Shown in pieces: positions 1-11,081 of a stretch of DNA of 64,000 nucleotides. The notes below the pieces were generated by a model. That model was not told the DNA's origin. It made no database searches and saw nothing but the letters and a program-made list of their open reading frames with translations. Both the position numbers and the translations under genes were made by a program. Source of the stretch: Strigamia acuminata (taxonomy: Eukaryota > Arthropoda > Chilopoda > Geophilomorpha > Linotaeniidae); the NCBI GenBank assembly GCA_949358305.1, contig OX442314.1, positions 14,501,060-14,565,059 of the forward strand, in the 5' to 3' direction. Position 1 is the first letter of the stretch. Every line of letters starts with the position of its first letter.

Positions 1-459
1 GTGTCCGGTTGCGAGGTCAGGTGTTAATCGTGTCAACGTAAACTTGGATGACCAGCGCCAGTGAGTCTGTTCGAAGGCGGGGGAGGCGGACGGACATGTG
101 TTGTTAAGAATCAGAGGTTCGTTTTGTGGGTAAACGAGTTCGCGGCCTGAAACGAGACCCCAACGTGGGAATAGCCCCTTTAAGAAAAGACCCCACGACG
201 TACATCCGTCCTTACCTGTTGTACACGCACAGGTTGGAAGCTCCTTCGCCAAACCCCGCCCTCGTAGCACTCAAAAAGAGGAAAGACTTGCAAGTTTTCC
301 ACGGAGATGAGATTTCACTTCCCTTAACCCCTTTCTTTACTATTCTCAACTGGTTTTAGGTGACACGATTGGCATGGGTAAATAAAACTGCACCTGGTGA
401 CAAATGTTTTAAGATAAATAAATTGAATAACACAATTTTGTCATTATCAAGCGTCGTAA
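1..459. other. unassigned, moderately GC-rich
   Basis: No recognisable exon, repeat or RNA gene was found. The only notable word is CGTGGGAA at 164-171, a Su(H)-type site. A 77-codon open frame on the plus strand (126-359) has no recognisable domain and is probably chance. Confidence 0.4.
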
Positions 460-460
460 T

Positions 461-522
461 TAGTGTGACGTAATATTAATAACGGGTGATGATTGGTCGA
501 TTTGTCAATTGTCAAAGATGGC
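461..522 (+). promoter_or_regulatory. candidate promoter: CRE-like, CCAAT and YY1-like boxes
   Basis: TGACGTAA (466-473), an inverted CCAAT box ATTGG (492-496) and AAGATGGC (515-522, YY1-like) follow each other within 60 bp. A strong splice donor lies about 95 bp further on. The same order of CRE-like then ATGGC-containing box is seen at the FAM120B promoter near 35.15 kb. The start site is inferred to lie close to 500-515. Confidence 0.5.
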
Positions 523-615
523 TGCAAAGCAGATCTATATCTTCGTTCCAGAAAAAGAAAAACTAGAAAATAACGGGAATTTGGCATCGAAAAGAGCATA
601 AAGAGATAGCGAAAC
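500..615 (+). other. candidate non-coding 5' exon with a short uORF
   Basis: The stretch between the promoter boxes and an AAC|GTAAGT splice donor (GT at 616) looks like a first exon. It holds a 27-codon open frame starting at 518 (Met-Ala-Ala-Lys-Gln...) and stopping at 599-601, before the donor, so it would be an upstream ORF rather than the coding start. The acceptor exon cannot be identified. It could serve an unknown gene, a non-coding RNA, or a distant alternative first exon of FAM120B. Confidence 0.4.
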
Positions 616-1615
616 GTAAGTTTTTTCTTTCAATTTAAATCAATACATCGTAAGAGAGAAGGAAAAATAGGATGAAAACCAAGTAAACAGTTAAAGCATT
701 TAAATGGGTGTGTTATATTTAAAAGTCTGGAAAATGGGTTTTAAAATCCTTGTAAGGTTTCCTGAGGAAACGACAGGTGTGTGGGCGCTGCGAGGTAAGC
801 AGGTGATGTTTTCATCATTGGGGACACATCGTGAGAAACATCCTTGTATGCAGGGTAAAGGTCAATCACATGTGATCTAGAATTCTAGACGTATATGACT
901 GATTTCACGAGCGAGTTTATTCACATTTCCATCAAATTTCGTCGCATTTCGTCGTTTTGGTTGCATTAAATGGATGACAAGTGAAGAAAATTCTTCCTGC
1001 TTGATAGCCAAAGGTGGAATGAGGTTGCATCTTCTGCCCATTTGGCCGGAACGCCCCCTCGCGGCCATCGTCCTCCCAAGACCACCCTGTGTCGATGCAG
1101 AAGAAGTGGAGAAGAAAAGTTGTGATTCGCGGTACCTATGTAATGAATATGATGATGGAGTGATGAATGAATGGTTCATTATAGTGTGGTGAGGAGTTGG
1201 GGTTGGGGGATGTTATTGATAACGCTTAAGCTTTGATTTTATTTTTCAAGAGACAATTAACTTCCGCTCTTTTTCTCACCGTCATGGTTGAGCAATAGCA
1301 AACGCCCTCTAGCGTGCACTTGAAGCGTCTCGAACATGAATCGGGACTCGCTCCCACAGCCACTGTGTAATTGCGCTATAAAACTAAAAGACAAAAAAAA
1401 AAAAAAAAAAAAAAAAAAATATTAAAAAAAAAAAATTTAACCAATGAATTTTTTCTGAAAAAAATTCCTTTTCACATCAACAAAAATATTCCAACATTTC
1501 CACATAAACATCAACATTTGCGACCCGCGCCATTTTGAAATTTGAATTCCCATAGATAAAACCGGCATTTAACTGATTGAGTTTTTTTATTATTTAAATT
1601 CGTTCTCTTTCCTCA
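616..1615. other. non-coding, with a poly(A) tract
   Basis: No exon recognised. A CGTGAGAA word (Su(H)-like) lies near 829, and a 27 bp A-run is at 1393-1419. The sequence CTAGAGGGCG on the minus strand near 1303-1313 resembles a CTCF core. Confidence 0.4.
1393..1419. repeat. poly(A) homopolymer, 27 bp
   Basis: Twenty-seven uninterrupted A residues, followed by TATT and a second A-run of 12. It is the longest homopolymer in the window and a likely place for assembly length error. Confidence 0.9.
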
Positions 1616-2000
1616 TTGAGTGGCCGGAGTGATGATGGCGGGGGATGGGACGGGAGGAGGTCGGAGGAGGGTTATGCTAAGGAATCGGAGTGCACTGCTC
1701 GCGTGCATCGCCGCGCGCCCATTACGTCATTGGGCGCCACAGGAGAGGGACGGGTGGATTCGGCCAAAGGTGGGGTGGATGTGACCGTGGGAACGCTCGC
1801 TTGGCGTCCGCCGTCCAGCCTGCAGCCAGCGTGGGAAACGTGCGCCAGCCTTGGCAACCTTCCCTGCGGCCGGCCCGTGACCGGCGGCAGGCCAGGGTCC
1901 GAGTGCACACCCACCACCCGCGCAATCAACAGAAGCAACTTGCGGGGAGAAAGGGAGCGTGCGGTGGGCGCACTGAAAAGGGAACTGCTCCACCCGATAA
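1616..2000. promoter_or_regulatory. GC- and CpG-rich island with two Su(H)-type sites
   Basis: This block is far richer in GC and CpG than its flanks, so it is open in several frames on both strands without recognisable protein. It contains TTACGTCA (1722-1729) overlapping an ATTGG inverted CCAAT box (1729-1733), then GGCGCC. CGTGGGAA occurs twice 44 bp apart, at 1786-1793 and 1830-1837. A promoter or enhancer is more likely than a coding exon. The link to Notch signalling is an inference from the motifs. Confidence 0.45.
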
Positions 2001-4101
2001 CGCCTTTTACAAGCGAGATAATGAAGCATTTAATAAACAAAACACACACAAAACAAACTATTATTATTATTGTTGTTGAGTTTCCTCATTTGATAAATGG
2101 CTGCGATGTTAATGACTTGAATCAAAGCGAGAAAAAAAATTCAATTTTCGTCGTTTGTGAAGAATAATTATTAATTATTGCGAAATTTGGTTGTATATTG
2201 TAATATAATGTAATATAATGTGATATTAGTGCAGGTTTGATGGAGATGCATCACCGATGGCGTAATAAGAGCCAATTAGCACTGCGTGAGAAAGTAGCTC
2301 TCGTTGCTCCTCCACGTCCACTCGATAAGATGATGAATTTACGGCCTCACTTTTTCCCCGCCTGCATTTGTCGAGATGACCGCGGGCGAAGGTGTTTATT
2401 CCCCCTACCTACCTTTCGAACACATGTCTGCGTTGCAGTTTTCGGGCTAAAATACTGTTAATGCTCGCAAGTGGACATCGTTCGGTTGGGATTCTTCGGG
2501 GTGGGTCGGCAGTTTTCAGTTTGTTTTTATTTAGGAAGTACTTTGACCTTGAAATGAGTTTGTTCAAGGCTAATTGGGTGTCATTTTTAATTCTAATCGT
2601 TTTGAGTTTAATACTGAAGTGATTAGTTTTTTTTTTTAATTGGTGAAGTTGATTTGTTACTTTGTTGTTACATAGTTGTCTTGTCGTTAAAGTGGTTAAA
2701 GTTTGGTTTTTGAGGTAATAAAAGTGGCTTTTAAATTTTAATTAGGTAATCAACAGTTTTTTTTTTATTTTGGTTTTTTTTTTGGTTAATGGATTTTCAA
2801 TTTTGCTTTCAAGAAGTTTAAACGCAACTTTGTACATCGAAATTGGGGAAATATCATTTGAGATGAGAATTTGTGTACTCAAAATTGAGTGTTTTTGTTC
2901 TGGGAATTTTTCCCAAATTTGAATTGAAATTAGTTGAAATTAAATTTTCAAATTTTATTTTGCGAAGGATTAATTGTATGAATAACAAATAAATGATGTT
3001 ACTCATGGCTTGGAAATTGCACAACTCTTTTCCATGAAAGAATTGACTTGTTTATAGTTGTATTTATACACTGGATTTAAAAGAGAAAAAAAAACTGCAT
3101 GAGAACAATTTAAATAGCAAGTTGTTGATAATGAAATGCATTAATCAATGCGGAAATGCATTGTAGTGAGTATAAAGTATGAAAGTCAAGGGCAAAAATA
3201 TATTTACTATTTTAAACTTTTCTTTAAAATATTTCTACTTAAGAAGACGTTCATGAGAAAAATAAAATTTATTTTATTTTATTTTATATTATTTTTTTTT
3301 TGTTTAATTTTTTTGATCGTTAAATTTTTTATATTATTTTTTATCTTTTTAAAAAGAATTCATTTTTAAAAAATGCGAGTTTAAAAGGTTAGCGTGACAA
3401 GAAGACGTCACTTAGTTTTCGTGTCATCGTCCTGAAAAACTCCCGCGAAAAACAAAAAGCAATTTCCACGCCCTTTTTGGATTCTTATCAGATTGCAAAA
3501 GAGAATGTTCTCATAATAACGAAAAGGAAAGTTAACATGAAAAACAATAATACTTTAGCATAACTGAGAAAATTCCCATACGAGTTTTGTTTTCAAGAGC
3601 AGAGCGTCCCGGATCAAGTGGAAAACACTCAACACGTCATCAGGTTAATTACAAGGCCAACAATTTTTTCCCCTAATATGTAAAGAAAATGACTAATCTT
3701 TCTTCCCTTATTCTTTTAGTTTTAATGAGCAATCCCAAGAAATATAATTCTCTCGAAACAATATAAAATTCCTCTTAGAAATCTCAGAAATCCAGTGAAA
3801 TCTCTCGAAACAACTTCCATCTATTTAAAAAATAATTATACACTCTTTAAGCCAGAGGAGTCAGACAGTAATCAGCTAGAAATGAGAACAAAACAGAAAA
3901 ATAATTATTATATTTATATAAAGAGGTATTTAATAGATTTTTTTCTTTTAAAAAGTCATTTAAAACAGCCACATCGTGATGTAATATCATGTCATTGCAG
4001 CGCTTTTAGAATTTAATCCCATCGTATAATAATATGTAAAATAAAATCAACATTTTATAAACAAAAATTTTAAAAATTGTGAGTATTAAAATTTCAAATT
4101 A
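2001..4101. other. AT-rich non-coding sequence downstream of the ChaC gene
   Basis: Only low-complexity sequence was seen, including a repeated 10-mer (TAATATAATG) near 2200-2220 and T/ATTTT-rich tracts at 3260-3350. On the minus strand an ATTAAA hexamer (plus TTTAAT at 4012-4017) about 85 bp beyond the ChaC stop could be its poly(A) signal. Confidence 0.35.
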
Positions 4102-4650
4102 CTATACTTTAAGGCAACGTAGCTTTTTCTTCGGCAAAGAAGCCGTAAATTGAAAATTGTTAGGCCTTGGATTCGCCTCCACTTCTTGTCTGTTGTCGTC
4201 GTTATCCATTCGGTCAAAATCGTCACTTTTCAGAAGAGTTTCAGCACAAATATTTCTCTGTTTGAGGCTTGTACGAACGAGTAGTTCCAAAGTGAAAAGA
4301 TGCTCGTCGTCAACTTCGTACACAAGATTTCTCATAAAATGTGCTAATTTGAGCACGTATTCTGCATTGTGCCCACTGCTGCCCTCGGTAGAAGCAATCT
4401 GCTCGGCTATCAGCTCTACTGGACCCGGTCCTAGGTAGAAAGGGTTATCCGAAGTGGCCATGTACACGAGCACGGGGATTGGCGATGAATCTGATGTATC
4501 ATTTCGTGAAGTTCCACATTTGTTCTTGCTTTGAAACTGTACAATTTGGGATATGTAACCCCCTAAACGTGATTCTCTGTTCTGTAAATAATCCAAAGCT
4601 GTAACTGATCCTTCGTCTGCAAGTTGAAACGCTCGACCCCATGTAATACC
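4102..4650 (-). CDS. CHAC1: ChaC exon 3 and stop
   Basis: It begins after TTTGAAACAG with GGT ATT ACA TGG (G68) and encodes 182 residues, including catalytic Glu93, the YLGPGP loop and SGHNAEY. Stop TAG is at 4104-4102. Confidence 0.92.
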   Translation of the reverse strand, partial: GITWGRAFQLADEGSVTALDYLQNRESRLGGYISQIVQFQSKNKCGTSRNDTSDSSPIPVLVYMATSDNPFYLGPGPVELIAEQIASTEGSSGHNAEYVLKLAHFMRNLVYEVDDEHLFTLELLVRTSLKQRNICAETLLKSDDFDRMDNDDNRQEVEANPRPNNFQFTASLPKKKLRCLKV

Positions 4651-6374
4651 CTGTTTCAAAAAAAAAATTAATAGTAAAGCTGTTTTTATTTATTTTTTTC
4701 CTTTAAAGAACAATTGTAACACAAATAAATGCGTCACAGGGATATTGAACTTTGTGATGACCCACTAAACTGGTTTTCACTTCGTATCATGTCAAGGGCA
4801 TTTAAAAGGAAAGTATTTTTAATGTTCGTATGTTAAATGATGGGATAAGTAGTGGGCTCATTAAAAGAATTGTTGTATTTTTTTTTTAAATTTCTTATTT
4901 ATCGGTTCGTTTATCTGGAATTGTTGAGCAATAAGTTAATTATGGCAATATGGAAGTCCCACTTCAATGTAAATCAAATTAATTTAACAATTTAAATGGA
5001 TGAGGATCGGTAAATTTAAAAATTGGTTATCCCTTACGATTTATTTGACTCGAATAACATTTTTTTTCTATTGTACTTTTCTTGTATTGCGTCGGAACCA
5101 ACGTCTTGTTGGTTGCACATGTGCAGAAGTGTTATCTAACCTTGAACTTGAAAAACTCGAGAAAGTTTATAAATACAATTCGTTCCGGTTGATGTTGGAA
5201 TGGCATTTGAGCCAAAATCAAAATTGTTTTCAAGAATTTAATATTTTAGAGACAATGGCGGCTGTTGTGAAAGCACTTGTTTGTCCTAAACTCAATACCT
5301 TGAGTTTTGTTTAGTCTTTTCACGATGTTGCATTGAACTTTGCAGACTGAAAAAGATTACACATTATGTTTGATTGCATCCGATAATAGAAACAACTTTG
5401 TATTGCTTCATTTCATATCTGCTGTACATGTCTACAGGGATTTTCTTTCGTTTCAAAATTAATTGCAACAAATGTGAAAATATTCCCACTAAGCATGAAA
5501 CCTAATGTAAAATTAATAGCCGTTTATTATACAATCTGAAGTCGCTTCGGGCAAAAAACTAACTAATACAATATGTAATGTCTTTATGGATGTCAGAATA
5601 AATAGTACGTTATTATTATTACTATAATTATTAATTTCAATGTGCGTTTTTTCTTTCGTTCGTTCGTTCTTTCTTTCTTTCTTTTTTTTAATTTAAAATT
5701 TTTTGGTTTTGTGATGCAGCAAAGGGTGAAAGAAAACAAATTGACATTGAAACGTGTGTTTTGAAAAATAAATTTAACCAGAGGCTTTCTTAAATTACTC
5801 AGTAAGGTCATTCACCTCAGGATCTTCAATGAGGGTGGCCACTCTTCCGGGCTGTAAGTAATAAATAAATAAAAATAAAAATTGTGAATAGCAGATAAGA
5901 ATAGAACAGAAAAAAGGGAAAACATTTAAAACCCTTTAAAATGGCAAACTGCCAGTGTTGGCAGACATTATAATTGATGAAAACGGTATAATTTAAGTCT
6001 TCTCGGATGTTTACACAGAAAACAGCTTAAATTTCAAAATAAAACAACAAAAAATGAAAATTCTACGTTTAATAATCTGTATGTACAGGTGTAAAACACA
6101 CTGCAATGTGTGTTTTACACTGCACAGCACCATTCAAAGCAAGAGTAAGAAAATGAAAGTTCCACCAGAATTTTTAAAATAACTATTGAAATCTATTTTT
6201 TTTTGTCACCTGTTGAGGTGTTCCTCTTTGACAAGTGTTTCCTTGCCAGAAACGGCGCGAATATCCTTGGATGAACCCAATTTTAGACGATCGGAATTCA
6301 AATCCTGGATTCCAGATCAAGGAGCCATATCCAAATATCCACAGGGAAGAGAAATGAGGGCTTTGTCGAGCCAT
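4102..6374 (-). CDS. CHAC1: ChaC-family gamma-glutamylcyclotransferase (CHAC1-like)
   Basis: Three exons join in phase: 6374-6210, 5851-5816 and 4650-4102, giving 249 aa. ChaC enzymes cleave glutathione in the cytosol to 5-oxoproline and Cys-Gly. The protein shows the LWIFGYGSLIW substrate-binding motif (residues 11-21), GYSRRFWQG (37-45), PGRVATL-EDPEG (56-68) and YLQNRESRLGGY, in which Glu93 aligns with the catalytic glutamate. These are followed by ATSDNPFYLGPGP and the SGHNAEY block. The N-terminal half resembles vertebrate CHAC1 more than CHAC2, while DEHLF near the C-terminus resembles CHAC2. A Ser/Asp-rich insert of about 15 residues precedes VLVYMATS, and the C-terminal tail of about 45 residues has no clear match. 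An upstream in-frame Met at 6470 would add 32 residues; the Met at 6374 is preferred because family members begin just before the YGSL motif. Confidence 0.93.
5651..5688. repeat. TTCG/TTTC microsatellite in ChaC intron 2
   Basis: TTCG units pass into TTTC units and a T-run. Confidence 0.85.
5816..5851 (-). CDS. CHAC1: ChaC exon 2 (36 bp micro-exon)
   Basis: Twelve codons (PGRVATLIEDPE) lie between a TTACAG acceptor and a GAG|GTGAAT donor, phase 0 on both sides. The peptide matches the conserved ChaC segment exactly where exons 1 and 3 leave a gap. It is too short for ordinary ORF calling. Confidence 0.92.
6089..6120. repeat. perfect 13 bp inverted repeat, 6 nt loop
   Basis: GTGTAAAACACAC (6089-6101), loop TGCAAT, then its exact complement GTGTGTTTTACAC (6108-6120). 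It sits in ChaC intron 1 (5852-6209), so the pre-mRNA could form a short hairpin. Confidence 0.9.
6210..6374 (-). CDS. CHAC1: ChaC exon 1
   Basis: It encodes residues 1-55, with the GYGSL motif and GYSRRFWQG. It ends CAA CAG|GTGACA in phase 0. The frame is open upstream to a Met at 6470. Confidence 0.9.
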
Positions 6375-6477
6375 CGTCCATTTACAATCGGCAACGTTGA
6401 CGAGAGGGAATGCCGATGACAAGAAGCTAAAGCTCACCAGCAGCTGTGCACGTGGCTGAATGACGGCCACGCGTCAC

Positions 6478-6510
6478 TATTACGTCAGGGTGTTGATGCG
6501 ACCAATTGGA
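6478..6510 (-). promoter_or_regulatory. ChaC promoter: CRE-like TGACGTAA and CCAAT box
   Basis: On the minus strand TGACGTAA (6487-6480) and ATTGG (6506-6502) lie 105-135 bp upstream of the preferred start codon. bZIP factors of the ATF/CREB group bind such a site. Vertebrate CHAC1 is an ATF4 target, so stress control is possible, but that is inference. A second TTACGTCA lies at 6791-6798. Confidence 0.5.
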
Positions 6511-8314
6511 TGTAACGGCTGGAAAAAATAGATGAATTTTATTGGTGTTTTACACCAGTTCCGGAGCATGATGCAATGTTATTTATATTTGCAGCATGAA
6601 GAGAGAGCGTCAGACTGGGTCAAGACTGCGATAAACTCTCTTTGAATACAGAAAGGGTTACGAACTAAAAACAGAAAAAGATTTTTTTAAAAATACGCTC
6701 TGAAATATTTAGGTTAAATTAAAGGTTATCGTTAGCGAAAGCGTTGTGATAATGTTTATTTATTTTAAATTTGGATCCAAAGTTTGATTGTTACGTCAGA
6801 ATGATTTGATTAGCAGTGGTTGTTGAATAAACGAATTGTATAATTGGAGGGTCCGTAAGGTACGCTGCCTGCAGGCTTTCCTACCGCGTCGGAGGGGGGT
6901 GAGGTGTGGCCGAAAAACCAATTAAGGTCGCAACTGACCGTCACTTGAAACAGTAAAATAATGGGACCCCCTCTTTTGTGCGCCATTGTCATTTCATGGG
7001 TTTCGATTGACTGCCCCTTGAAACTGGTTCGGCACAACACGGAAAGAAGGAAAGGGAAAAAAAATCCCCTTTTCGGTTTAGGTTGTGGCGATTATTTGTA
7101 ATTATCGGTTCCGTTTGTCCCATAGGTAACCCACAGGTAACCCACAGGTTTTGCTCATGATTAGGGGGATTGGGCAGAAAAGTCATTTGCGACAAACGAG
7201 GTTAAAAGGCGTGTTTTAATCCCATCAGAAGAACCCGAAAAACGGGAGGATATACATAGCTGTGTGTAGAGCGTCGGGTCGTTAGGTGGGGGAGGGAAGA
7301 ATAGAAAGGAAGAGGTGGGGGTATTTTGAAATACCGCCCACACCTGGGCTTGGGATTGAATAGATACGGGAGGAGTGGTTCTGGTATTCAGAGTCAGGAG
7401 GAATAATAGGCTTTCTCTCGAGCAACAAGTCACATTGGGCTGGCTTTGATGCATTGCATCTTAGTTACATACACACCTGAATCAGTGAATGTGCTTCGAT
7501 TTGAATAGATTCGCAGGTGTGGGTGTGCAGTTGAATGTGTGCAAGCATCTCAACGACTTTGGGGGTCATTATGTGGGGGTGAAGGGTTGAAGGGCGCTGA
7601 AAGGAATCGACAAGAATGCCCTTTGTCTAAGTCGACTGATGACATTATTTTACAAAAGATAGATGATGGTAGGTTGTGTCCTTTGACACGGGGGAATTTT
7701 TCATTCAAGTTTGCATCGAGGAAGTACCCAACGTATTATAAAGCCTAATTTGTACTGCTGGATTGGTTAGAATGGGGGATAAAAACACGACTTAGGTGGG
7801 GAAAGTTTGAAAATGTGGAGGATTTTACGTTTTCTGGGTGTTTTTGTGTGTTTTTATTTTTGTTATTTGTTGGTTTGAATGAAAAGGTTGACGTATGAAG
7901 GAATAGTTTCATTGATGATGAGAGGATGAATGTGCAAAAGTTATAATTTTGTTCGCTCATCCATGAAAGAAGGGCGTTAGGATGGGCTTCCGTTCTTGAT
8001 CACGGTCTCACATCAATTTCGGTTTTGATGAACGGCCTTGAGACGATACTTTGTGCTTCTTTGGCTGACATTGGTTGCTTTATACACTCATTTCACAACA
8101 CTGTACGTAACATGGGTTGTGATTTCTCCTCTTTGTTCGTGCTCAACCAGCGTTGGGCAGTGTGGCTTGTGGCCAGCTGTCCGCGTCCACATCCACACCA
8201 CATCCGCTAGCGTTGCAATTTCAATTGCAGTCGCTGCCCCTGCACCTTGCTGTGTGCGGCTTTTCTGCTTTTTTTGCTCGCTGAAGAAAATCGTCCGTTT
8301 GGGACCATTTACAA

Positions 8315-8336
8315 TTTTTTTTTTTTTTTTTTTTTT
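8315..8336. repeat. poly(T) homopolymer
   Basis: Twenty-two uninterrupted T residues. Confidence 0.9.
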
Positions 8337-8679
8337 AAGTTTTAATTTGTTTTTCTTTTTTAAATTTCGTGAGCAAAAAAATAAATCAATTTAAAAATAT
8401 AAATAAAATCTTTACGGTTTAAATTTTTTTTTGAGTATGCCATGATTTATGTGTTAGTGATGTCAATGCGCGGTTTCTGCTTGATTTAATTATACTTTTT
8501 TTTTAAAGTTTTAAGGTTTGAAGAAACGTTTTATAATATATTGTTTGTTACGTTACACCGAGACAAGTTTGAATGATTTATGTGAAAAAGAAAAACAAGC
8601 AGTCAAGCTTTGCGATTTTTTAAAAATATATTTTTCCTCAATTGTGAAAATGACTTTCAAGTATAATTTAATTTGAACC

Positions 8680-8880
8680 ACGTGATCATCCATGGTCAGC
8701 TGATAATCATTTCCTCGAGCTGTTTGTCCCTCCTCCGCCCCCGTGCACTTTTCTTTCGTGGAACCTTTAAGTCTTGTTGATCGCGTGGGAAAACTTGCGC
8801 TCCGCCTGCTGGCGGGGATCCAACACGCCAGCCAGGGGTGGAAACGGGAGCTGCTTCACCACCTGTCCATATGAAGATGA
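8680..8880. promoter_or_regulatory. candidate enhancer: E-box and Su(H)-type cluster
   Basis: A GC-richer island in AT-rich surroundings contains CACGTG, CAGCTG and CACCTG E-boxes and a CGTGGGAA Su(H)-type word (8784-8791) within 200 bp. It lies about 2.1 kb beyond the Delta stop codon. This is motif evidence only. Confidence 0.35.
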
Positions 8881-9889
8881 AGGCAGGAAGTTTATGATTT
8901 CATAAAATCAAAACTCATTTTTAATAGAAAACATGGAAGCAAAAAAAAAATACATAAATTTTCTCGACATTATGAAATAATAATAAAAAAAAATTGAAAT
9001 TAATTAATTTTTTTTTTTTAAATTTTCAATTAAAATTTTAAATGAAAAAGCAAAACAACATTTGAGAAGGTAAAACAGTCGGTTGGTATCCAATCCAGAG
9101 GAGTGTCACATGTTCAGGCGACAGTGACAGCTGAAAGATAGACCAACATGTCCTCTCCCCATTCACACACATGTCCCACATGACAGCAGCTTCCGTTGTA
9201 TTTTCTTGCCTTCAATACTATCTTTGAAACGTTGCACGACGTTTTGATATTCCTTGAGCTTCGCCTCCTTCTTCCTCTCCTTGGGCATTTCTCGTTGGGG
9301 CGTAGGGATAGGGAGGGCGACGAACAAGAACACGTTTGTATAAAAACGATTGTGAGAGCCTGGGTTTTTTGTGCCAAGTTTTTCTCTCTTTGTAAGTTTG
9401 TTTTTTGTTTTGTTTCGTTTTTTTTTCTTCGTCTTTCTTCCTAACCTCGTTTTGGTTCGCTTTTTTTTCTTGCTGCATCCTGGGGTCGTAAGAAATTTGA
9501 ATTGTCTCCCTGTGGAGGGGGTCAGACACCTCCCATATATGATGTTAATGCTTGGTTTTGACAATTAGGGGTTCATTAAGTTCAAATCACCGGAAGTTAT
9601 CTTCTTCTACTGACGTGGCCAAGCGAGACGAGTTATCCCGACTTAATAGTTAAGTTTGCTACTGTTCCACACGCAATCCTTGAAAATGGGAGACTTGAAT
9701 TTATGTTTGACATCCAGCCGTTAGTTTGGTTGAATTTTTTTAAAAAAATTGTGTTTTGTTTTGTGTAATTTAAAATTATATAAGTTTTTTTGTATTTTTT
9801 TTTTTTTCAAAAAAATAAAAATCATTTCTACTTGAAAAAATAGTCAAATTCATCGACTTGTTTATTATTTTTAAGTGACAAGTGGAAAT

Positions 9890-9929
9890 ATTAATAATAA
9901 TAATAATAATTAATAATAATAATAATAAT
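9890..9929. repeat. (AAT)n microsatellite
   Basis: About 13 AAT/TAA units with one interruption (AATTAATAAT). Confidence 0.9.
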
Positions 9930-10031
9930 GGCATTATACTTTATGTACATTAAACAATTGAGAACAAAAAAATCCTTTCTTTCTATAAATATACACTATG
10001 TACAAACGTGACATCCACGAACTTTTTGAGA

Positions 10032-10963
10032 TTTATTGATTTTTAGGGGGCAAAAAAGTTTATTACAATTTCTTGTTATTATTTTGGGTTTGAAGCAATA
10101 CCCTAGTGTCTATTGGCCTACCTCTAACCTGAGGAGGGGGTTTCAGTCTTTCAGAGGGGTAAATCAGGTATTTTTAAGTACAATAAAAAATGAAAAAAGG
10201 GAAAAAGCCCAGACAGGAGAGTCCATTTGGCTTCATTTTATACAACCAGTGGGTTATGGGTTAATAGTATTAACATTTGTTTTTAAGCCTATTATGTTAT
10301 GTACATTTGGGGGGGAAAATGAAAATAATTTTTTCTTTTTTAAATTACAGTTCGTGGAGTACACAAAAATAAGTTAATATATAACCACTTATTGTTTTTT
10401 TTGTCCTGACTTTGGATTGAAAATGACTTAATGGTCACAAAAATTTTAAAAAAAAATTAATAGAATTTTTTTTTTTTTAAAAAAATTGAATGTTTCATTC
10501 AAAAAATGTTTTCTTGATGACAATTCATTAAAAAAAATTAAATTACTTTTTTAAAAAAAAAGGCACTTATAAAAAAAATTACATGTTCTTAAATTAAAAT
10601 TTCATTAAAAAATCAATATTTTTCTTATTAACTTTTGTTTCCATTTAAAAAATAAAAATAATTAAATAGTGCAAAAATCTAATTCGTGCTTTTGCCAAAA
10701 TTAATTGACAATTTAAAAAAAAAAATTGATGATTTTTTTTTCTTTAAAAAAGGTGAAGAAATAAAATAAATAATCTGAAGCACATCTTCCAATCCCTGCT
10801 GCAAGAATTTGTTTAAAGTCTCTTTGATGATATTTAAAAAAAAAAAATTCAAAACAACAACAACAAAAAAAAGAATAAAAATCTTGTCTATGATAATCCA
10901 TCTTTGGGAAGTTGACTCGAATTAAAACTTAAATGATGGGGTTGAGACATGTGAAAAAAAAAA
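10032..10963 (-). other. probable Delta 3' UTR
   Basis: AT-rich sequence follows the Delta stop codon on the minus strand. The first AATAAA hexamers on that strand appear at 10064-10059 and 10037-10032, so the transcript could end near 10.0 kb. The exact end cannot be fixed by eye. Confidence 0.35.
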
Positions 10964-11081
10964 TCACACCTCAGTAGCCAACATAGGATGAGAATACCGC
11001 TGTTGGTAATGATCAGGTATCACATATACAGAACTAGGAGGACATGGCTCCGTTGAACATTGTGGCAACGTGGAGGAGTCA
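10964..11081 (-). CDS. Dl: Delta exon 10: C-terminus ending ATEV
   Basis: It begins after a TTTTTTCCAG acceptor in phase 2 and encodes 38 residues ending HPMLATEV, then TGA (10966-10964). The ending is the PDZ-ligand form also found in vertebrate Delta-like 1, which supports this exon strongly despite its shortness. Confidence 0.9.

Larger units (their letters stand above)
6511..10031. other. intergenic region between ChaC and the Delta 3' end
   Basis: No exon recognised. It holds a short tandem of AGGTAACCCACA near 7125-7150, a poly(T) run of 22 at 8315-8336, a candidate regulatory cluster at 8690-8880, and AAT-type microsatellite sequence at 9890-9929. Several class A E-boxes occur, including GCAGGTGT near 7513. 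Confidence 0.4.

Noticed and set aside
1300-1419. tRNA-derived SINE ending in the poly(A) run
   Set aside because: A weak T-arm-like GGGAGCGAGTCCC occurs, but on the minus strand. The A-tail would then be at the wrong end, box spacing is too short, and no target duplication was seen.
1616-2167. 183-codon plus-strand frame and overlapping frames in the GC-rich island
   Set aside because: Several frames on both strands are open at once because stop codons are rare in GC-rich DNA; none shows a domain or a convincing splice context.
5000-5314. 104-codon plus-strand frame inside ChaC intron 2
   Set aside because: No domain, opposite strand to a well-supported gene, and no promoter or splice pattern around it.
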